A DNA stretch of 64,000 nucleotides. Origin: Omphiscola glabra (lineage: Eukaryota; Mollusca; Gastropoda; Lymnaeidae). Shown piece after piece: positions 1 through 51,714 of this stretch. The notes beneath the pieces were generated by a model. It did not search any database. It saw nothing but the letters and a program-made list of their open reading frames with translations, and had not been told where the DNA came from. The stretch spans positions 33,883,682 to 33,947,681 of the forward strand of contig OZ024794.1 of NCBI GenBank assembly GCA_964017045.1. The letters run 5' to 3'. The position numbers and the translations under genes were made by a program. How positions within the stretch are numbered: the first letter of the stretch is position 1; every line of letters starts with the position of its first letter.

Positions 1-428
1 ACTAGTTGCTAGACACATAGGGATCACTAGTTGTAAGTATTCAGTTAGAAACTTAAATTTTACTGACATTTATTTAGATACAAACGAGTTTCTTGTAATG
101 CGGACATCAAAGATCGTTTTTTTTTTAAAATGAGCTTATATAAAACAAATGCAAAATACGTGAGCTGCATACTTGGATTGATTCATTTTTGCTGACAGAT
201 GTAATTCAATCCAAATAAAATGAACATTCTCACGGGAACGTGGTGAACATTTGGAAACTTATCACTGTCTCACGCAAAGTTAAAAGTGAATAATGTGAAT
301 TTCCTTTCTCTGAATTTACATTTGAGAATGCTCTCAGTTTGTGGGTTTATCAATGGGATATATCTCAACACAACGGTCTATCATTACACGTGTAATACAA
401 TATTAGTTTTGGAAAGGATTCTCATTCC
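1..428. other. 3' flank of M13A
   Basis: AT-rich sequence downstream of the stop. A minus-strand AATAAA (69-74) could be the poly(A) signal. Nothing else is recognised. Confidence 0.4.
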
Positions 429-39651
<39,223 letters not shown>

Positions 39652-40000
39652 GGTTCAAACTTGTAATGCCAATATCTCTACCTTTTTTTTTAATAATATT
39701 TTTAGGTAGCAACTCTTTGTGATGAGAGAAATAAAAGTCGTGAAAAATGAAGGCACTGATGCTGTTTTGTTTACACCAAAATGTGTTTTGGAAATTCTCG
39801 TAGATTATTGAGATTAAAATTTGATGATGCTCCAATTAACAATTTCCTAATTATTTTAATGGGCAACAAGCATACGCGCAAACTATATCCTCTAATTGAG
39901 TTAATAAATTGTATTTATTGATATATATATATCAAAATATATAATATATAGTTTGGACAATTATACTTTTCATTCACCACAACTGGGGCTATTTTGGAAA
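39652..40000. promoter_or_regulatory. M13A 5' flank, shared with M13B
   Basis: About 180 bp (39652-39835) aligns with 58220-58566 upstream of M13B, e.g. acgagaatttcc and catttttggtgtaaacaaaa-like words. Beyond 39840 the flanks differ. No TATA box is evident. Promoter role is inferred from position and conservation. Confidence 0.4.
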
Positions 40001-40029
40001 ACAGTTGCACACCCCGGTCTACGAATGAT

Positions 40030-40500
40030 TATTCAATAAGGATACGTTTCGTAGCGCGTCGCGGAGTGGAAAAGCAACAGAGTGTGAGGCATGCTGAAGT
40101 TTCATGTTGTGATTTTTGAGATCATCCTTAAAACGGTCTATCTACCGCCATAATTGTCTTCCTCTGGCTCTGAACCCGGCATGCCCTCTAATGTAAGCAT
40201 GCAATGCAGGTTGACTGACAGGCAAAACTATATGGCAAAACAAATTGATTTGCTTTTTTTTTGGCCATAGACTGTGGTTGACCAGTAGAGCACAAACGAT
40301 ATCTCATTAATTTCGGGCTCCGAATTTAGTCCCTTCTTGTTTAACCAGATGCTCACCTTAAATACGTCATCTCGCAGTCGCAAGTGAAGATTTGATTCTC
40401 TAATGTTTTAAACCAGGTCTGACACTGGTAAGTGAGGTTTGAAAGAAAGACAGCGTTAATTAGCCTCGCTTTGTTCTCCATCGTTATTCTTCGGTGTCTT
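40030..40500 (-). pseudogene. Decayed LINE C-terminal remnant
   Basis: Minus-strand translation gives MENKARLINAVFLSNLTYQC followed by QTW, close to the post-RT segment of non-LTR elements, then fragments with CEMTYLR and TRRD. Several stops. Confidence 0.5.
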
Positions 40501-40544
40501 AGTAGTAGGGCGTTTTTGTAGCTGATTGCATTTTCCCCTGCAAT

Positions 40545-40795
40545 CTTGTCTCTACATCTCTGTCCATCTTGTCTCTACATCTCTGTCCATCTTGTCTCTA
40601 CATCTCTGTCCATCTTGTCTCTACATCTCTGTCCATCTTGTCTCCACATCTCTGTCTATCTTGTCTCTACTTCTCTGTCCATCTTGTCTCCACATCTCTG
40701 CCCATCTTGTCTCCACATCTCTGCCCATCTTGTCTCCACATCTCTGTCCATCTTGTCTCCACATCTCTGTCCATCTTGTCTCTATACATGTGTCC
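40545..40795. repeat. 23-bp minisatellite, about 11 copies
   Basis: Unit tctacatctctgtccatctt plus gtc, with c/t variants. All three plus frames and one minus frame stay open through it, so the ORFs are artefacts. Confidence 0.97.
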
Positions 40796-41224
40796 ATATT
40801 TTCTTCTTCAGCTAAAATACTTCTTTGATATTTAATTTCCTGGCGTTCTCGCAGCAGCTGACAGCTGGTATTAATGTCCCTCAACTAAAAAAAATAATAT
40901 ATTTTTTTTCATTTTGGGGAGGGGGTTGGGTACGGCCCAGTGATGTAATGGGCAGTAACTAATTTCCTCTACTACCCAGTCAAGATTGAAATCAATTTTA
41001 AGAGTCTCCTTAATTGTCAAACGTTTAAAAAAATCTCCTTCTGTTTCTGTAAGCCTCTGCAAACTTTTTTATTGTTTGTTGTAGACAACATGATTGATTA
41101 CTAACATGACTTTCTTCCAGAGTTATGAAAATTATAAAAACCTTAACAGAGCATTTCTACCAAATGTTGTTTCTACCATTTAAACTATATTAAATTCACA
41201 CACTAGGGCATGGCACAATTTTCA

Positions 41225-43425
41225 CGCATGGCATACGAAGGCCATGACCCGAACTCCGCCTCACCTCTAGGTCACGCCCAAAACTCCACGGCACACATCA
41301 GCCCTGACCCGATCTTTGCAGTACAACTAGGTCATGCGTCATAACTCTGTTGCACCAAGATCATGAGTTAGAACTTTGCCTTACACCTAGGCCATGCGCT
41401 AGAACTCTGTGGCATAACTAGGCCAAGCGTTAGAACTCTGTGGCAAACCTAGGCCATGCGATAGAACTCTGTTGCTAACCTAGGTCATGCGTTAGAACTC
41501 TGTGGCACACCTAGGCCATGCGTTAGAACTCTGTGGCAAACCTATGTCATGCGCTAGAACTCTGTGGCAAACCTAGGTCATGCGCTAGAACTCTGTGGCA
41601 TAACTAGGCCATGCGCTAGAACTCTGTGGCAAACCTAGGCCATGCGCTAGAAATCTTTGGCAAACCTAGGTCATGAGCTAGAACTCTGTGGCATAACTAG
41701 GTCATGCGCTAGAACTCTGTGGCATAACTAGGTCATGCTCTAGGCCATGCGCTAGAACTCTGTGGTACAACTAGGTCATGTGCTAGAACTCTGTGGCAAA
41801 CCTAGGCCATGCGCTAGAACTCTGTGGCAAACCTAGGCCATGCGCTAGAACTCTGTGGCATAACTAGGCCATGCGTTAGAACTCTGTGGCATAACTAGGC
41901 CATGCGCTAGAACGCTGTGGCAAACCTAGGCCATACGCTAGAACTCTGTGGCATAATTAGGTCATGCGCTAGAACTCTGTGGCATAACAAGGTCATGCGC
42001 TAGAACTCTGTGGCTAACCTAGGCCATGCGCTAGAACTCTGTGGCAAACCTAGGCCATGTGATAGAACTCTGTGGCAAACCTAGGCCATGTGATAGAACT
42101 CTGTGGCAAACCTAGGCCATGCGCTAGAACTCTGTGGCATAACTAGGCCATGCGTTAGAACTCTGTGGCATACCTAGGCCATGCGTTAGAACTCTGTGGC
42201 AAACCTAGGCCATGCGCTAGAACTCTGTGGCAAACCTAGGCCATGCGCTAGAACTCTGTGGCATAACAAGGTCATGCGCTAGAACTCTGTGGCTAACCTA
42301 GGCCATGCGCTAGAACTCTGTGGCAAATCTAGGCCATGCGCTAGAACTCTGTAGCATAACTAGGTTATGCACTAGATCTCTGTGCATAACTAGGCCACGC
42401 GCTAAAACGCTGTGGCAAACCTAGGCCATGCGCTAGAACTCTGTGGCATAATTAGGTCATGTGCTAGAACTATGTGGCAAACCTATGCCATGCACTCGAA
42501 CTCAGTGGCAAACCTAGGCCATGTGCTTGAACTCTGTGGCATAACTAGTTCATGCGCTAGAACTCTGTGGCAAACCTAGGCCATGCGCTAGAACTCTGTG
42601 GCAAACCTAGGCCATGTGATAGAACTATGTGGCAAACCTAGGCCATGTGATAGAACTCTGTGGCAAACCTAGGCCATGCGCTAGAACTCTGTGGCATAAC
42701 TAGGCCATGCGTTAGAACTCTGTGGCATAACTAGGCCATGCGTTAGAACTCTGTGGCAAACCTAGGCCATGCGCTAGAACTCTGTGTCAAACCTAGGCCA
42801 TGCGCTAGAACTCTGTGGCATAACAAGGTCATGCGCTAGAACTCTGTGGCTAACCTAGGCCATGCGCTAGAACTCTGTGGCAAATCTAGGCCATGCGCTA
42901 GAACTCTGTAGCATAACTAGGTTATGCACTAGATCTCTGTGCATAACTAGGCCACGCGCTAAAACGCTGTGGCAAACCTAGGCCATGCGCTAGAACTCTG
43001 TGGCATAATTAGGTCATGTGCTAGAACTCTGTGGCAAACCTATGCAATGCACTCGAACTCAGTGGCAAACCTAGGCCATGTGCTTGAACTCTGTGGCATA
43101 ACTAGTTCATGCGCTAGAACTCTGTGGCAAACCTAGGCCATGCGCTAGAACTCTGTGGCAAACCTAGGCCATGCGTTAGAACTCTGTGGCATAACTAGGC
43201 CATGCGCTAGAACTCTGTGGCATAACTAGGTCATGCGCTAGAACTCTGTGGCATAACTAGTTCATGCGCTAGAACTCTGTGGCAAACCTATGTCATGCGC
43301 TAGAACTCTGTGGCACACCTAGGTCATGCGCTAGATTTCTGTGGCATAACTAGGTCATGCGTTAGAACTCCGTGGCACACCTAGTCCATGCGCTAGAACG
43401 CTTTGGCACACCTAGATAATGTGCT
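41225..43425. repeat. 31-bp satellite array, about 70 copies, with higher-order structure
   Basis: Unit gccatgcgctagaactctgt plus ggcaaacctag, with caaacc/cataac variants. The marker gcataacaaggtcatgcgct recurs at 41982, 42261 and 42818; the block at 42261 repeats at 42818 with the same private variants (tgcactagatctctgtgcat), a duplication of about 557 bp. Confidence 0.97.
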
Positions 43426-43429
43426 AGAT

Positions 43430-43890
43430 CAACGGTGGCAAAACCGCGGCTCGCGAGCCGCATGCGTCTCTTCTGTGTTCACATTGCGGCTCACAAACAA
43501 TTTATAAATAAATGAAAGTTTAAAAAAAAAATCTTGACTGAAACAAAGGGTTGAAAATAATTTGGGATTGATTTAAATTTTAAAAGTTGAAGCGAGAGAT
43601 TGGTTTCTGATTTGCTAGTGGTGTGAACTATTATATTTCTTCAATTGTGTAACTGTAACGCATATATTTCTTCACAGTTACGCACATATTTCTTCAACAT
43701 ACGGTTAGGGTTAAAACAATTGAAATGTTTAAATCATTAAATTCGAATAAAACGTAATTTTTACAAATAAATCACAAAAGGAATGTTTCATTGCGAGTGG
43801 GGTCGTGACCCATAGTGCTTCAATGCGGCTCTCAACAATTTTTAAAATTTAAAAAATGGCTGTCTGTTACTACGGGTCTGGCCACCCCTG
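43430..43890. mobile_element. hAT-type element ('GCGGCTCGCGAGCCGC' class), 461 bp
   Basis: It starts CAACGGTGGCAAAACC and ends GTCTGGCCACCCCTG (imperfect TIRs), with the characteristic gcggctcgcgagccgcatgc near the left end. Flanks tgctagat/tgccatac match only 5 of 8. It lies directly beside the 31-bp satellite. Confidence 0.7.
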
Positions 43891-44719
43891 TGCCATACAA
43901 ATATTTCGTATGACTCTATCTTAGGCTTCTCTGTCCGTTTTTCAGTTTTTATGGTGTTAAATTTTGCATGTCAATTTCCACCCACTTCTTTATCTCCAAT
44001 TCAGCTGAAACAAAACAACAACATTGAGTTCATTGGTGCCTAACGCTCCTCTTTATTAATGCTATGACTGTAACAACTCTGAAGGTTGGAAAAAAAAAAA
44101 GGTGGGGGGAAGCTTAATTTATGCTATTTGGTATATATTTGGAAAAGCTTAGTTTTTAAAAGTAGTTTTTTAAATACATAAACATTTTTTTTACATGTGA
44201 AGAGCTTGCTCACTATTTTAATCTGATAATGCTATTCTCTGGTTAAGACCAGGGGGTTTGGGTGCTCGGACTGAGTTTATGTTCCCTACGCGGCTGGTGA
44301 CCAGCACACATTTGAGAGTCACCGGTGTAATTGAACTGCATGCATAATATTACAGCCAGGGTCCTCAGCGTACTGCTCTACAGTCGGTTTCAACCAGACA
44401 GGGGTTCTTATAACGGTCCGTTTGGTCACAGAAAGGGTATCCGTTGGAGTAAAAATAAAAATGGAACCAGATATTGACAGTCTCATTAGCCGATCTCATT
44501 CGTACTTATCATTGAAATATTCTTCATTTTAAATATTTTATTTTCCCCAAGGATTTTGTTACTGCCCAAAAAATTTGGACAGTATACATTAGAACGCATA
44601 TATATATATATATATATATTTAACAGAATTATAGTTCAGCCTCTAACAGTGTCTGTGACGATGAATCGCCCCCGCGCCATTCAAAAAGTCTGTGGACCCC
44701 TGGTTTAAGAACTATAGCA

Positions 44720-44815
44720 TCTTGCGTAGTTTCATGATCAAGTTGTTATGTCTTGCGTAGTTTCATGATAAAGTTGTTGTTATGTCTTGCGTAGTTTCAT
44801 GATCAAGTTGTTATT
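44720..44815. repeat. Short direct repeat, three copies
   Basis: tcttgcgtagtttcatgat followed by (c/a)aagttgtta occurs three times in tandem. Confidence 0.9.
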
Positions 44816-44867
44816 TATGATACCTGTACAAGTATGCAGTTTCTCATTGTTTTCTCATTACGTATTA

Positions 44868-45244
44868 CAGTCGGCACTTCGCCCCTCGCCACTTCGCGCT
44901 TTGACTTTCGCAGCCTCCCTTGCGGCTTTTTTTCTTCATGTGATTTAATCTGTGTTCATTAAAAAAAATGATCGAGATTGTGAAATCGATACAGCGTGGG
45001 CTCGGTTGTCTCCCATGTATTACTATTGAAACTAATGTACGTATGAACTGTAGGCCTATGTACTCGATCACCCCTAGAGGGTCTCATAATGTTAAAAACC
45101 TTATTTAGAGGGATGTGAGCAGGTTTTCTATGCTCTATCTACAAAAAATATTCAATGTATAAATAAAGAACTCTACTTCGCGTAAATTCACTTATCGCGT
45201 TAGAGTCTGGAATTGATCAACCGCGGTAAAGGAACGGACGACTG
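44868..45244. mobile_element. pogo/Tigger-like MITE, 377 bp
   Basis: Ends CAGTCGGCACTTCGCC and, inverted, CAGTCGTCCGTTCC; TA flanks both sides (44866-44867 and 45245-45246). The arms contain further inverted words (cacttcgcg / cgcgataagtg). No transposase. Confidence 0.75.
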
Positions 45245-45483
45245 TATGTTCAATGTTCATGAATATCAATAAAATGCGAATATCACCATCCCTGCCAATA
45301 GCACCAGTTTCGGTTAGTACCAAGCGTTTGTACTCAATCGAGTGATATATTTGTAGTAACCTCGTATGCCCCACGTATCGTCCTGAGTTTGTTTCCCCGC
45401 TAAAGTCATTTATTATTTCTCACCAATTTTTTTAGATCAAAAAACAAAAACAACAAACACATTTTTTATTATTTTATTGTTTG

Positions 45484-45640
45484 AGTGTGGTAAGGGTTAA
45501 TGTGGTTAGGGTTAATGTGGTAAGGGTTAATGTGGTAAGGGTTAATGTGGTTAGGGTTAATGTGGTAAGGGTTAATGTGGTTAGGGTTAATGTGGTAAGG
45601 GTTAATGTGGTTAGGGTTAATGTGGTTAGGGTTGGGGGGG
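45484..45640. repeat. 15-bp array containing TTAGGG
   Basis: Ten units of gtggttagggttaat (or gtggtaagggttaat). It contains the telomere word, but the period is 15 with fixed spacer bases. Confidence 0.97.
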
Positions 45641-46019
45641 GGGCATTGGTGAGGAATCGGAGTTTCAGACCATTGGGATATGACGTTGTAACGAAATAGA
45701 TTAAATATAACCAATTTGTTTAAATTAAACAATACATGTTTAGATTTAATAATGATTACACAATATAGCAATTCTTAAGTTTCTGCAAATGCCCTCATCT
45801 GTATTACGAAAAACAAAAAATATGGAAAATAATTAAAAGTATTCAAGGGATGGTGAGTTCAATGTATGAACAAAGTTTCGATGGCTTTGAACAAGGCTAA
45901 AGTTTAAATAGTGTGTTGATGGCGTTTATATCGTCCTTAACCTTAAGAGATGAACAGACGTCCACCTACACTGCTGTCATTTAATGCACTCAGTCTAGAA
46001 AAGTCTAGATGCAAACATA

Positions 46020-46310
46020 CAATTTGGACGTTGCCGCAACCGTCAGTTTAGACACTTATCGTACGGGGACGTTGACGCAAACGTCAGTTTAGACACTTAT
46101 CGTACGGGGACGCTGACGCAACCGTCAGTTTAGACACTTATCGTACGGGGACGCTGACGCAACCGTCAGTTTAGACACTTATCGTACGGGGGACATTGAC
46201 GCAAACGTGAGTTTAGACACTTATCGTACGGGGACTTTGACGCAACCGTCAGTTTAGACACTTATCGTACGGGGACGCTTACGCAACCGTCAGTTTAGAC
46301 ACCTATTGTA
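46020..46310. repeat. 41-bp minisatellite, seven copies
   Basis: Unit acgctgacgcaaccgtcagt plus ttagacacttatcgtacgggg, with few changes. Confidence 0.96.
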
Positions 46311-46744
46311 TACTATCTAAGGACTCCCTACGTTCCCAGGGATTCCAGGGCCCACGCGATTGCTGTGTCTGAAGAGCACATGGAACACTCCAAGTCTTAT
46401 GTCTAATAACAGAACATGAGTCGTGCAGTGGTAAGTATCCATCTTCAGCTGACTTCCACACATGCGTATATTATTGTCCTGTTGTTTGTTATGTATTGCA
46501 ACAAAGCCTCACAGGAGAGATCAGATTAATTTCCTTTCAGGGCTGTTTTACTTTCGCGTCAGCATTTATTTCGCCCAAACTGGCTGGCTTTTTAGTTTCA
46601 TCAGATAGTTATAAAATCATGTTTGACAATAGGTTGTCTGGACCCGTTGGACCTTACAAGTTTCAATCAATAAAGTAGCACGACCATGGCAATCTCCACT
46701 TATTAATTAATTCAATGGTGAAAATATTTGGAAAAGAAATTAAT

Positions 46745-47810
46745 GTTGTGGTCGTAACAATGGTGGTGGTCGTGGTGGTAGTGGTTGGTAACCGTGGTGG
46801 TTATGGTGGTGGTCGTGGTGGTTGTCATAGTGGTTTTTGTGGTGGTAGTAAAGCTGGTTGATGTTGTGATGGTTATCACAGTTGTGGCTACGGAGGTGTT
46901 TTATGGTTGTGGTCGTGTTGGTGGTCATGGTTGTTGTCTTGGGTGTGGTGGTTGTGATGGTGGTCGTGATGGTGGTGGTAGTTTAGGTGGTGGTTGTTAT
47001 CATGGTGGTGGTCACTGTTGTGGCGGTGGTCATTGCAGTGGTCGTGGTGGTCGTGATGGGGTGGTCGTGGTTGTGATCGTGATGGTGGTGGTCATGTCGG
47101 TGATAGTCGTGGTAATGGGGGTTGTGGTGGTTGTGTTGATGCTTGTGATGTTGGTGGTCGTGATAGTTGTGGTCGTGGTGGTGGTCGTGATGGTGCTGGC
47201 TGTGATGATAGTCGTGATTGTGGTCGTTGTTGTGGTGGTGGTCATGGTAGTGGTCGTGGTGGTCGTGATGGGGTTGGTCGTGGTTGTGATCGTGAGGGTG
47301 GTGGTTGCAGTGGTGGTTGTCATGTCGGTGGTGGTCGTGGTAATGGTGGTCGTGGTGGTGCTCGTGATGATGCTGGTGATGTTGGTGGTCGTGATACTTG
47401 TGGTCGTGGTGGTGGTCGTGATGGTGCTGGTTGTGATGATGGTCGTGGTTGTGGTCGTTGTTGTGGTGGTGGTCATGGTAGTGGTCGTGGTGGTCGTGAT
47501 GGGGTTGGTCGTGGTTGTGATCGTGATGGTGGTGGTCGTAGTGGTGGTTGTCATGTCAGTGGTGGTCGTGGTGGTGGTGGTCGTGTGGTGGTCAGGATCT
47601 TGGTGTTCGTGATTGTTGTGGTCATGTTGGTGGTCATTATGGTGGTCGCGGTGGTGGTCGTGATGTTGGTGGTCGTGATTGTTGTGGTCATGGTGGTGGT
47701 CGTGATGGTGCTGGAGGTGGTCATGGTGGTGGTCGTTGTGATGGTTGTGGTAATGGTGGTGGTCTTAATAGCGGTGGTCGTGTTGATGGTGGTCACATGG
47801 AAATTATTGT
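46745..47810. repeat. (GGT)-rich trinucleotide-like array, about 1.07 kb
   Basis: Imperfect ggtggtcgtgatggtggt-type units on one strand only, strongly purine/pyrimidine skewed to G and T. Parts around 47170-47300 and 47410-47540 are larger near-duplicates. The 275-codon frame is V/G repeat translation. Confidence 0.95.
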
Positions 47811-48269
47811 CTTCTGACCTCAGTTTAGACGACAATACAAACCAACCAACCCTGCATTGAACAGAAATTACAATTCATAGGTCAGGTGGTTACAGTCACG
47901 AGAGAAGAGAAAATCATGTTTGACGTCAGATGTCGAGTTTGTGAGTCTTACACCTGGATCATTCGAAATATCCCATAATTCAAACATGCGTCCATGAGAA
48001 TGGCCCACGATGACAATAAAAGTCATCTCAAGAGGATGGCAAGGCAAAACACGAAAACAGCACGTGCACTGTATAATGAAACGTTACGTCAGAAATCTGC
48101 GCAGAAACCTCCCCGTCGTTCAATCATTGATAAATCAGACTAGCTAAACACTCAAAGATACGACTCTTCGCTTTTGGAGGAACAAAAAAAAAGTTGTAGA
48201 GGTTCTCAATCTATCATAATGGAATCAGTCAATGACGTGGCGGACTGCCTTTTTGGCGGATCGAGAATC

Positions 48270-48532
48270 CGCCACTTCACCGACACCATTTTTACCGCCA
48301 CTTCACCGACACCATTTTTACCGCCACTTCACCGACACCATTTTTACCGCCACTTCACCGACACCATTTTTACCGCCACTTCACCGACACCATTTTTACC
48401 GCCACTTCACCGACACCCTTTTTACCGCCACTTCACCGACACCATTTTTACCGCCACTTCACCGACACCATTTTTTACCGCCACTTCACCGACACCATGT
48501 TTACCGCCACTTCACCGACACCATGTTTACGG
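48270..48532. repeat. 26-bp minisatellite, about 10 copies
   Basis: Unit cttcaccgacaccattttta plus ccgcca; later copies have cctttt, atgttt and an extra t. Repetitive ORFs cross it in two frames. Confidence 0.96.
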
Positions 48533-48839
48533 CAATTTCGTCGCCGCCAAATCGCCACACAGACGTTTCGTTTTGTGCAAAGGATCGAATTTTTTTTTTT
48601 TTTAAATTTTCTTTGTTTGAACTGCTGCCCAATTCCTATTAATTATAGACGTAAGTGTTTTCTTCTTCTTCTTCTTCTATGCTTTCAGGGCCCACGATCA
48701 ATGCATTGATCATTATGGCTCCTATTATGCAGTTTTAATATGGCCCACCATATATAAGAGAGAATAATTTGTACGACAGGCGTCGGAACTATTTCCCGGT
48801 GCTTGTTATACATCAATGATCCTTGCATGTTCGTCACTT

Positions 48840-49050
48840 GGGTAGGGCAGGGTGTGGCATTTTTCGCTCCCCCCCCACCACCCCATGAATTTGCAGGTTT
48901 TATTTTAATTGCTGTGTACAGTGGCGCCTCCTGTAATGAACAACTAATCAAGCCGACCAGGTTTTGTTTTGCAACCCCTACCCCCCCACCCCCCCCCCCC
49001 CCACACACACACACTTATTTCTGAAAAATTCTGAAATGACGCCCCGGGCT
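48840..49050. mobile_element. Second copy of the 917-1080 miniature repeat
   Basis: It shares ggtagggcagggtg, gaatttgcaggttttattt and a ctgaaatgacgcc end, but has long C homopolymers inserted. Confidence 0.5.
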
Positions 49051-49540
49051 CCATGGCGAGTGCGTTGCATGCTATAAAAATAAAACACAGGAGGGGTTAG
49101 GAAGAGTTCTAACAACCAACTGTTTTCGGAAAACTGACAAACTACTGTATTCTTGATGGACATTTTAAAATCACTTTAATCACTTCTAAATCTATGTTAT
49201 CAATTTTTGTTTTAATAATATAATTTCCATATCATTGTCTGCGAAATGGCCGGCTGGAAAACGTCCCGGCTGCAATACGATGGTGGTAAATGGTGGTGGC
49301 GAATCAACGGCGGTGGCTGGTGTCATACCCGCTTAGCAACCTCCCCAATACATTTCTTTGATAGTTCTATGTATTTTAACACGCAGTGGTTTATATATTT
49401 ATTTTTATTAAGGACGTTGTATCTCATTGATATGGGGTTACTTGAATTTCCTACCCTATAGTAAGTTTTGAGACCCACTCCTTTTAATCTACAGTCACGT
49501 GGTAGGTGGGCGTGAATTGTGAACGTGTCTTGGTTTATGC

Positions 49541-49661
49541 TATAAAAAGTGGATCTTGCATTCGAGATTTCACAGACCATCCAACGTTGCGAACCAAAGT
49601 CATACTAAAACCTACCAGCCAGTTTAACCCAACAGCTAATATAGCCTACCAGCCAGCATCT
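49541..49661 (+). promoter_or_regulatory. Candidate TATA promoter and non-coding exon 1 of the secreted-peptide gene
   Basis: TATAAAAAGT at 49541-49550, a plausible start site about 25-30 bp downstream (near 49570), then a GTGAGT donor at 49662. The next usable acceptor I see is TCCTCACAG| at 51637-51638, directly before the ATG. No RNA evidence. The donor region is repeated about 70-80 bp apart at about 49720 and 49790 with damaged GTs. Confidence 0.45.
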
Positions 49662-50282
49662 GTGAGTATTTTCGGTTGTAACATTCTTTGTTATGTCTAC
49701 ATCTGGTGTATTACTACCAGCCATCATCTTTATTTTCTGTTGTATCATTAGTTGCTATGTTTCTACATTGGATCCATCACTACCAGCCAACCTCTCTGAG
49801 TATTTTCTGTTATATCATTCGTGTGTGTTTGCTCACATCCGCCACAGATGTCAAGACATGTACGACACTATGGTTATTCCCAAGTCCCAAATGCTCTCTC
49901 CGGCCGTCTCGATTATGTGTTGCTGCTGAGCCCATATGACTTTGGGAGGGAAAGGGGCGTTGATGACTTACGACATACCTTATTACATTAGCCCAGGTCA
50001 CGGGGCAAGTGAAATTTGGCGCCCGTCTCAGTGCTTCCGACTTTCATCAACAACACAGTCCGGTGGCGATGGGTAGGTCGGAAGTGTTTGGTACCAATAC
50101 ACTGGTAGCAGTAGGTAGCACACCTGTTCGTATGTAGATGGAGCCATCATGTCATTGATCAATGATTTTGATGTCCATCAGCCTGTCCACCTCAGGGTTG
50201 ACGAGCACTTATAGGCATCGCAGCTCCTTGTGGACCCGGCTTAGAGTAGGAGCTCTGCAAAAAATGCTCTAGATCTGTTATT

Positions 50283-50450
50283 CTCAACTCTCTTAATGCC
50301 TCGATCCTTTGTGGTGACCCCCAACCATAAAATTATTTTCGTTGCTACTACATAAATATGTTTTTCCTATGGTCTTAGGCGACCCCTGGGTAAGGGTCGT
50401 CCGACCCACAAAGGTGTCGTGACCGACAGGTTGAGAATCGCTGCTCTAGA
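50283..50450. mobile_element. hAT-type MITE, diverged relative of 1153-1354
   Basis: It starts ttctcaactctcttaatgcc and ends gacaggttgagaatcgctgc, with gacccctgggtaagggtc inside as in the 1153 copy. Confidence 0.65.
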
Positions 50451-51039
50451 TTCATCAAGATTTTGGTAAGACTAGGATGCGAGGAGTACCTCTAGACTGT
50501 TTTAGATTTTTCAGTCAAGACTTGACTGATCAGCAACATATTGGTCGAACTCCTCAAAAGCGAGTTATTGATAGGGACATGAAAATGAAACTCTTACTTT
50601 ATTATCTGGAAGTAAACATCCTGATCATGATCAGCTGCTAGGCTAAAAAAAGATCGCCTTAGATAAAAATAAGATGCTTTTATTAAACTAAATAAATGGA
50701 AATTTGTTTTGATTGCATTGCACATATTGTTTTTAACTGCTGTTCCTCAAAATTAGTCTGCAGCAAAGCGTTTGTTGAATCATTTTGTGTTCAGAATAGC
50801 TGTTAGATTCTCGAATGCAAGTTTGCATTTGGAACAGAGTATGAAAATGTTGGAGCCGACTTGTCTTTGGTTTGTTGCCTCGATCTCTGTCATTGTATAA
50901 GATGGCGGATACGTAGGTTCCATTATGGTAGATTTGAATTTCATTCAAGCTCATGACTTCTGATGCCATTAAACGCTGAGAACCACGATAAAACACAAGA
51001 TTATCTGTCCAAATGAACATATTCACCAAAACACTTCAT

Positions 51040-51361
51040 AGAAAAACTACAAAAGGTTCAAAACTCAGCTGCTAGGCTAGTTTTAAAGGCGAAAAAACGT
51101 GATCACGTCACACCACTACTTCATTGGCTCCCTGTACAAGCACGGATTGACTATAAACTCTCTGTTCTCTGCCACAACTTTTTCTCGAATTCCTGCCCTT
51201 CCTATCTAACCGAACTTCTCTCTGTCTATTCACCCCTTCGACAGCTTCGCTCCTCCGCAGACGGGCGTATTCTTTCTGTCCCCAAGACTCGAACAAAAAC
51301 ATACGATGAAAGATCTTTCTCTTACTGTGCCCCCAAACAATGGAATTTTCTTCCACTTCAA
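51040..51361 (+). pseudogene. Fragment of the L2-like LINE ORF (C-terminal part)
   Basis: It is very close to the complement of about 35380-35700: the plus strand encodes QNSAARLVLKAK, DHVTPLLHSLHWLPVQARID and RSFSYCAPKQWN, then is cut off. One extra or missing base breaks the frame. It is the second copy of this LINE in the window. Confidence 0.9.
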
Positions 51362-51638
51362 AACTATTCCAAAAGCTGAAAAAAAGAAATAAGCACAGAT
51401 GAAGTAAATAAGAAGCTACGTTAGCTGTATTATCTTTCGTAGTACGGAATGTATGGCACACCGACCAGGTCTCGTTTTTAAAAAAACACTTTTATAAATT
51501 TAATGTAATTATCTTTCACCAGCGTAATTCTTAATGTAAGTTTGATATTGGAGCATCTTTAAATTAATTTGTTCATTATCGATTTAAGAACATTGCTCAT
51601 GATTTGTTATATTCATCTTGTTTTATTTCTCCTCACAG

Positions 51639-51714
51639 ATGAAAATGGGAAAGTTTCTAACCTTAGCCTTGATCGTGCTCTGTGTGTCGGGAACCCTGTG
51701 TTGGCTGTTTCCAG
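51639..51714 (+). CDS. Secreted peptide, signal-peptide exon
   Basis: The ATG lies immediately after an acceptor (TCCTCACAG|), so a 5' UTR exon upstream is likely. 25 codons plus one base, phase 1 at the GTAAAT donor. Confidence 0.78.

Noticed and set aside
40526..40884. Overlapping open frames in four phases
   Set aside because: All arise from the 23-bp minisatellite, which lacks stop codons in several frames.
45484..45640. Interstitial telomere
   Set aside because: TTAGGG is present, but the period is 15 bp with constant non-telomeric bases, so it is a minisatellite containing the word by chance or descent.
46785..47612. 275-codon valine-rich frame and 174-codon threonine-rich frame
   Set aside because: Both are opposite-strand readings of the GGT-rich array, not proteins.
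48174..48642. 143- and 136-codon HFTDTIFTATSPTPF-like frames
   Set aside because: The 26-bp unit stays open in two frames; pure repeat translation.
51108..51461. 117-codon minus-strand frame
   Set aside because: It is the antisense of the LINE fragment encoded on the plus strand.
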